From Adiantum capillus-veneris (lineage: Eukaryota; Streptophyta; Polypodiopsida; Polypodiales; Pteridaceae): a DNA stretch of 64,000 nucleotides. The stretch lies in the NCBI GenBank assembly GCA_014529385.2, contig CM043952.1, forward strand, positions 158,809,557 through 158,873,556, written 5' to 3'. A model generated the notes under the pieces. That model was not told the origin of the DNA and did not search any database. It saw only the letters and a program-made list of their open reading frames with translations. Position 1 is the stretch's first letter. Every line of letters begins with the position of its first letter. Below are positions 58,080 to 64,000 of the stretch, in pieces. The translations under genes were made by a program, and so were the position numbers.

Positions 58080-59218
58080 ATATATGTGTATGTATTTATG
58101 TATGAATGAATGATAGCTGCCAAACATCAATAATACTACCCACAATGTGCCTTCACAATCTCAAAAGGTGAGATCAAACCAAGGTCTTGAGCCTAGCCCG
58201 TGGAGAAAGTTTTAGTGATCACCCTAAGAAGGGGGGAGTTGCAAATCCATCTAGATGAGATCTTGTACCGAGAACCGCAATAGTAATTGGAAGCCCTAGA
58301 GCCTCTAGTCACTAGACCTCTTCAAATCAAAAGCCATTAAAAAACCATATGGTTGTTGGAAGTTCCCAGTTGACCCAGATTTTATCAGAATCTGCAAATA
58401 AATGCTTATATGAAGATAATCAGGGACAAAAGTTTCAGTTGACTTCCTCTAAGACAAAGTCAAAAGCCAATGAATCCAATAGTGTTCAAGCAATTGCATA
58501 ATACCAAGCTCACACATGCATATCGAGATGCAAATGGCAAAGAATACCAGCAAGTTCATGACCTTGTACAAGCCCTACGGATGCTAAACCCGAAGTTAAA
58601 GATTATCTCCAGATGATGTAAACCCTCAAATTGCCAGAACAGGTGACAGAAAAGTCAAAATCAAAGGAAGCTAAATCTCAAAAGGCTACACAAAGGTCAC
58701 CATCAAAATCTCATTCAAAGAGACAGATTTGCATGGATCTCTTAAGATCAAAGGTTAGTCAAATGTAGACAGACAATGCTCAACAATTGTAAGAAAAAAA
58801 TGCAATATTACATCAAAACAAGCCAACATCAGTTGAAGCAGGTGGTCAAAGCAAAGACTATGCAAAAAATGTTCAACCCAAGGACAAAACCATAGCAAAA
58901 TTAGTCAATTTAGAAAGAAATCCTGAGAAGATCAAGTGCAACATTATTAGTGAAAATGAAGAAAAGATGTAAAGTGAAGTAAAGCTAGATTTTTAGCTAG
59001 ACAAGAACCTCATGTCATTTTGTACTTGGAAAAAATGTGGCCAGCCATAGTTGAAAGATGCTCCTGAAATTTGTTAGCATATCAGGAAACAAACGAGCAG
59101 AAGGCTAGGGAATCATTTCCACCACCATTCAAGTAGGTTCACAAACCATCATAACCCAATTTCATGTGATCGCAACAAAAGATATAACGGATAACATCAT
59201 ATAGGGAATGTCAATGGC
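56662..59218 (+). repeat. Tandem repeat unit 2 (2557 bp)
   Basis: Direct continuation of unit 1 with the same content and microsatellite at 57998-58063. It shares with unit 3, against unit 1, 'cacaatctcaaaag' and 'catcagttgaagc', so units 2 and 3 are the closer pair. Confidence 0.97.
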
Positions 59219-60549
59219 TGTATAGATATATAGTAATTAAACACCCTAGTTTAACACAAAAATAAATTAAAAAATATATAGTAAAGAGCAAGAGCAATTA
59301 GCAAACGAGTGTGGACAATACTAGTCAAAATCATTGACCCATACCTACACATGTCACATCAGGTACACTGAAATAGAAACCTATGTCATCAAACACCTAG
59401 CCATACTCTATATGTGTTCATAGATATGGCTGATTCTTACGAATATTCTTTTTACCTGTCCCAAGTAATGCATTTATGTTATCCTCGTATTTCCTTTGGA
59501 TGGGATTTGGTTGAAACACTCGCTTGTGAGAGAAATGTTGAGGAGTTAGAGTGGCTGGTCTGCCTCTTGACTACGGTGGATCTCTATTCTATCTAGGAAG
59601 TTCGGCCAATTGCTCAAGTTTACCCTTTTTCCTAAGCTGAGTACGCATGCCTCGTGACATTCCTAATAATATTCTACAAGGAAGAGGACAAGGACGAAAT
59701 TGGTGATTGGACAGACGAGACACACGGCCTTATCGAAGAGGATTACACCTACCTTGATGATGAGGATGGCGGTTTAGCCTTAGAGCTACCGGCAAAGCTC
59801 TCCAACCTCCACTTACTTTGATCCTCATCACTCGAATGATGGAGGGTAGGTAGGGTTAGTACAATAGGAGTGTTTCTGTTTTAGAGTTTAGTGATTAGCA
59901 AAGTTCTTTCTTCCCACTGATGTGCCTCTGGAAGGTGGATGTTTGGTGGCGACTAATTGTGCAGTTTGTGACTACATAAGGATGCCTTCGAAGGACAACG
60001 ACAATGGATGTTTACATGTTAAGGAACACATCAAAGTGAATGCTGTTAGCATTGTATGGTACACATAATTTATATGAACACTATGTGGACACAGAAGGGA
60101 AACTGTACAAAAAGGATCGTCCAATTTTTGAAAGGCCTACATACCAGCTCATAAAATTATGACCAGTGATAGATCTCGAAGGATGGTTTATTTCAGAGGA
60201 AAGAATCTATTATAGTGGAAACTCTCTAGAGATGAATGACATTGCCCGAGTGAACCCAGAAATATGTTCAGAGCCCAACTCTCCTCCATAAAAAATCGAG
60301 CCTCGACGTTGTGACCAAATGAGCATATACTTTGACCAGAATAGCCGTAGATATAGACGAGAGTTTAAAATCTATGATGCCTTGGGTCCTGAAACCACAA
60401 AAGCTCATACTATAGGAGACCCATGGGATAGAGAATATGAGGGCAAAGATAATGCTATCTACAACTTAACTTGGGGAATCATATGTCACGCTTCACAAAG
60501 ATGCATAAGAAACTATGCCGAAGGTTTACATACATACATACATACATAC

Positions 60550-60636
<87 letters not shown>

Positions 60637-61775
60637 ATATATGTGTATGTATTTATGTATGAATGAATGATAGCTGCCAAACATCAATAATACTACCCAC
60701 AATGTGCCTTCACAATCTCAAAAGGTGAGATCAAACCAAGGTCTTGAGCCTAGCCCGTGGAGAAAGTTTTAGTGATCACCCTAAGAAGGGGGGAGTTGCA
60801 AATCCATCTAGATGAGATCTTGTACCGAGAACCGCAATAGTAATTGGAAGCCCTAGAGCCTCTAGTCACTAGACCTCTTCAAATCAAAAGCCATTAAAAA
60901 ACCATATGGTTGTTGGAAGTTCCCAGTTGACCCAGATTTTATCAGAATCTGCAAATAAATGCTTATATGAAGATAATCAGGGACAAAAGTTTCAGTTGAC
61001 TTCCTCTAAGACAAAGTCAAAAGCCAATGAATCCAATAGTGTTCAAGCAATTGCATAATACCAAGCTCACACATGCATATCGAGATGCAAATGGCAAAGA
61101 ATACCAGCAAGTTCATGACCTTGTACAAGCCCTACGGATGCTAAACCCGAAGTTAAAGATTATCTCCAGATGATGTAAACCCTCAAATTGCCAGAACAGG
61201 TGACAGAAAAGTCAAAATCAAAGGAAGCTAAATCTCAAAAGGCTACACAAAGGTCACCATCAAAATCTCATTCAAAGAGACAGATTTGCATGGATCTCTT
61301 AAGATCAAAGGTTAGTCAAATGTAGACAGACAATGCTCAACAATTGTAAGAAAAAAATGCAATATTACATCAAAACAAGCCAACATCAGTTGAAGCAGGT
61401 GGTCAAAGCAAAGACTATGCAAAAAATGTTCAACCCAAGGACAAAACCATAGCAAAATTAGTCAATTTAGAAAGAAATCCTGAGAAGATCAAGTGCAACA
61501 TTATTAGTGAAAATGAAGAAAAGATGTAAAGTGAAGTAAAGCTAGATTTTTAGCTAGACAAGAACCTCATGTCATTTTGTACTTGGAAAAAATGTGGCCA
61601 GCCATAGTTGAAAGATGCTCCTGAAATTTGTTAGCATATCAGGAAACAAACGAGCAGAAGGCTAGGGAATCATTTCCACCACCATTCAAGTAGGTTCACA
61701 AACCATCATAACCCAATTTCATGTGATCGCAACAAAAGATATAACGGATAACATCATATAGGGAATGTCAATGGC
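59219..61775 (+). repeat. Tandem repeat unit 3 (2557 bp)
   Basis: Third copy, ending at AATGTCAATGGC where unique sequence (CCAAAAGTTTCTCG) follows. Private changes include 'cccatacc' for 'cccagacc' and 'cctaagctg' for 'cctaggctg'. The 60-codon and 115-codon open frames repeated in each unit are relics, not separate genes. Confidence 0.97.
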
Positions 61776-62462
61776 CCAAAAGTTTCTCGAGATACGGAGT
61801 TCAAACATAATGCAGTCTTCAAAGACAACCAAAAATGAAGACCAAGAATGGTCACCCGCAGACAATGGCACAAATTCCTTGAGTAAAACTCAAACGAAAA
61901 CCAATGCAAAGTAGAGTTTATTGAAGATGAACTTAAAGCATATCAAGCAATTAGAAGGGTAGTTCAAATAGAACAAAGAGAAACCACAAAAGGTAGCAAT
62001 CAAAAAGAGCCACCAAGGCCAGAAGTAAAGAAGAACAAGGTTGTTGACAACCAATAAGCAATAGGAAGTCCCTAGGCCAATTACTCATTCTCAATTGAAT
62101 CAAGTGATGTAAGCCATATTGAGAAACAACGTCTCAAATCACCTTCTAGAGAGACTAGGCTGGCTCAAGATGACACCATGGCAAAAGCAGGACATAAATC
62201 TTCAATAGAACTGCCAATGAGAATTTCTACAGTCTTGAGTAGTGCAAATGGAGCAAGTGTCAGATGCAATGCTCAATTGGATAAGGAAGCAAAGTGCAAT
62301 ATGGTTTGCAGATTGCATCCGAAGGACCCCCAAACCACACCAAGCAAACATGACAGCAAATCCATGCAAGGTAAGGCTACAAAATAAAAAGATATAGTTG
62401 TTATTCTTAGCATCCAAAATCATGAAGAGCAGGTAAAGTTTCAAATAAAGAATTCAAAGGAC
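61776..62462 (+). other. Decayed retroelement interior, continuation of the tandem unit
   Basis: No intact frame. Lys/Gln-rich peptide pieces run in several frames (for example 62178-62387). It continues the element from unit 3 towards the protease-like motif at 62463. It probably formed a linker region. Confidence 0.4.
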
Positions 62463-62771
62463 ATGCTTATAGATGTCATCATTGGACATCAGTGGTTAGA
62501 CCAACAAAAGGCCCATAGAGAAGATACAGTGCTATTGCTCTACTTTCCACATGGTAGCAAGCAACAGATACATGTACCATTAATGCTAAATTTGGAGTTG
62601 AAAATGTCACAAGAATCAAAGAAAAATTTTGTGGAGAAAGGTAAAGCTAAAGTGGACCTTCCACCGAATAGCACAAAAGGTGTGACACATATGCCTCTAC
62701 AACCAAGACCCCTCATGGATCAGCTTCTTCAAGCAAGCCAGGCTTTCAAAACTTCAAGTCAGTCTTGCTAA
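62463..62771 (+). pseudogene. Retropepsin C-terminal fragment
   Basis: 102 codons: MLIDVIIGHQWLDQQKAH matches the D-[VI]-I-[LI]-G-x-x-W-L strand that ends retroviral-type proteases in gypsy-like elements. No D-[ST]-G triad is found in frame upstream. The rest (LLYFPHGSKQQIHVPLML) fits a further strand pair, then a Lys-rich tail. It is a relic. Confidence 0.55.
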
Positions 62772-63089
62772 CCCAACTGAAACCTCTAGGGAGACACCCA
62801 AAAAAACAAAGATATTTCAGTCCAAGTACTCAAGAAAGAAAAAGAAAGTTGTTTGTTCCGAGCAGTTTAGTAAAAGTGAGTGATCCAGTGTGGATTAAAG
62901 ACGAAAGATCAACATGAAAAGACAAACTGAAACCCAACTGAAACCTCTAGGGAGACACCCAGAAAAACAAAGATATTTCAGCCCAAGTACTCAAGAAAGA
63001 AAAAGAAAGTTGTTTGTTCCGAGCAGTTTAGTAAAAGTGAGTGATCCAGTGTGGATTAAAGACGAAAGATCAACACGAAAAGACAAACA
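62771..63089 (+). repeat. 161-bp tandem duplication
   Basis: 'acccaactgaaacctctaggg ... gatcaacatgaaaagacaaac' occurs twice with a 161-bp period and about three differences. The encoded phrase KVSDPVWIKDERST is therefore duplicated. Confidence 0.95.
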
Positions 63090-64000
63090 CATAGGATGGA
63101 TAGCATCATAATGGAGCTTAAAAGAAGAGGAGTACTATAGAGATAATAGATAGATATGGGTACCAAAACCACAGGTTAGAGCATATGAAATGACATCAAG
63201 ACCCTCCCAAGAAAGAAGGCTCACTAGGTACCAACCTCAACAATATCCTAGGATACCTAAGAAGTAGTTCTACAACATAATAACATTGAATGCTGCTAAA
63301 GCCTACCACAATTCTCAAGGAGGTATAGAACAAAGACGAACTTCAAGGAATCTTTCTCTTGAACAAAGGTTCTACACACGCAATACAAAGATTTGGCAAC
63401 CAACAAACTGCCAGTCAACTGCAACTACAACAAAACTGCATGAAGATCTCAAAAGCTCAACAAGACCTAGAGCTAAGCAAAGTCAACAAAGGAGTTACAA
63501 AGGTCATCAAGAGATTTGGATTCCTTAGTCTTCCAATGCTCCAAGTCAAAATCCAGATGCCAACATCCAACAGAGGCCTACAAGAGCCTCAAAGGCTCCT
63601 TACAACAGGCCTAATTGGAGAATTAAACAGACAATGGAGTCTTCACAGTCAAAGAAGGACCAAAACAACCAACAAAGCTACAGATTCCAAGATGAAATAG
63701 GCATGGCAAAAGAAACCTTCAATGCCAACTTGGTTCTTCAATAATACTCTCTTTGAGGATTCAAGCTTACTTTTACTAGAAGAAATGTTTGTAGTAAGCT
63801 CAAAAATGTGAAAAGCCAAGTCGCTAGGGTGCAAAAAAACACTCGTTGGCATAGTCAGAGTCAGGCTGCTGAGCCAAAAAATGAGCAAAGCATTAGTCCC
63901 AAAGCTTCAAGTCTTAATAAACTTTGTGCTACAAGTCGTAGTTATTAGGCTTACGCTCAAGCTCAAAGAGTTGAGCATATCTAAGTCGTGTCACTCATGC
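63090..64000 (+). pseudogene. W-x-P-rich tail of the 3' retroelement, runs off the window
   Basis: Frames contain IWVPKPQVRAYEM, RYQPQQYPRIPKK, TKIWQPTNCQ and QEIWIP, the same Trp-x-Pro style as the tail of element D. Open pieces at 63286-63528 and 63359-63700 overlap in different frames. No intact product. It continues past 64000. Confidence 0.4.

Overview
The window is nuclear DNA from a land plant with a large, repeat-dominated genome. The evidence is a plant-type lipin gene with GT-AG introns (one of them stretched to 7.3 kb by repeats), Ty3/gypsy and Ty1/copia LTR elements primed by initiator tRNA-Met, LINEs, and many microsatellites. A fern or another non-model vascular plant fits the style, but the sequence does not fix the species.

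Only one intact host gene is supported. It is a phosphatidate phosphatase (PAH, lipin family) on the minus strand from 16431 to 2687. Its eight or nine coding exons join in frame with no internal stop and give about 785 residues. The N-LIP domain, the DVDGT catalytic motif and the complete C-LIP half are all present. Intron 3 (3781-11105) and intron 2 (11191-14601) hold LINE fragments, a GGAACG-rich insertion, a 280-bp inverted repeat and local duplications.

Everything else is mobile or repetitive DNA. 0-2.3 kb: degenerate gypsy gag-protease (minus) and a copia RNase H scrap. 17.2-19.3 kb: a small LTR element (minus) directly upstream of PAH, carrying a broken piece of GMP synthase joined to the element's own acidic ORF. 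20.9-29.7 kb: a second member of that small LTR family, split by a 6.2-kb gypsy element (21369-27603) that keeps LTRs, primer site, gag, protease, RNase H end and integrase start but has lost reverse transcriptase. 29.7-37.4 kb: copia-type LTRs with a leader carrying six copies of a 22-nt palindrome, a divergent gag-like ORF, and a compact element (A) with gag-protease and an RNase H-like tail. 37.5-39.9 kb: a copia pre-integrase fragment and a LINE ORF1/endonuclease start. 40-46.7 kb: copia family C (minus) with a second compact element (B, minus) nested in it. 46.7-54.0 kb: a gag-bearing element (D) with two separate retropepsin-like motifs. 54.1-61.8 kb: three nearly identical tandem copies of a 2.56-kb unit from a decayed retroelement. 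61.8-64.0 kb: the continuation of that element, with a retropepsin C-terminal motif and repeated W-x-P peptides.

No LTR element here shows a recognisable reverse transcriptase core. Most look like non-autonomous derivatives that would depend on enzymes made elsewhere in the genome.
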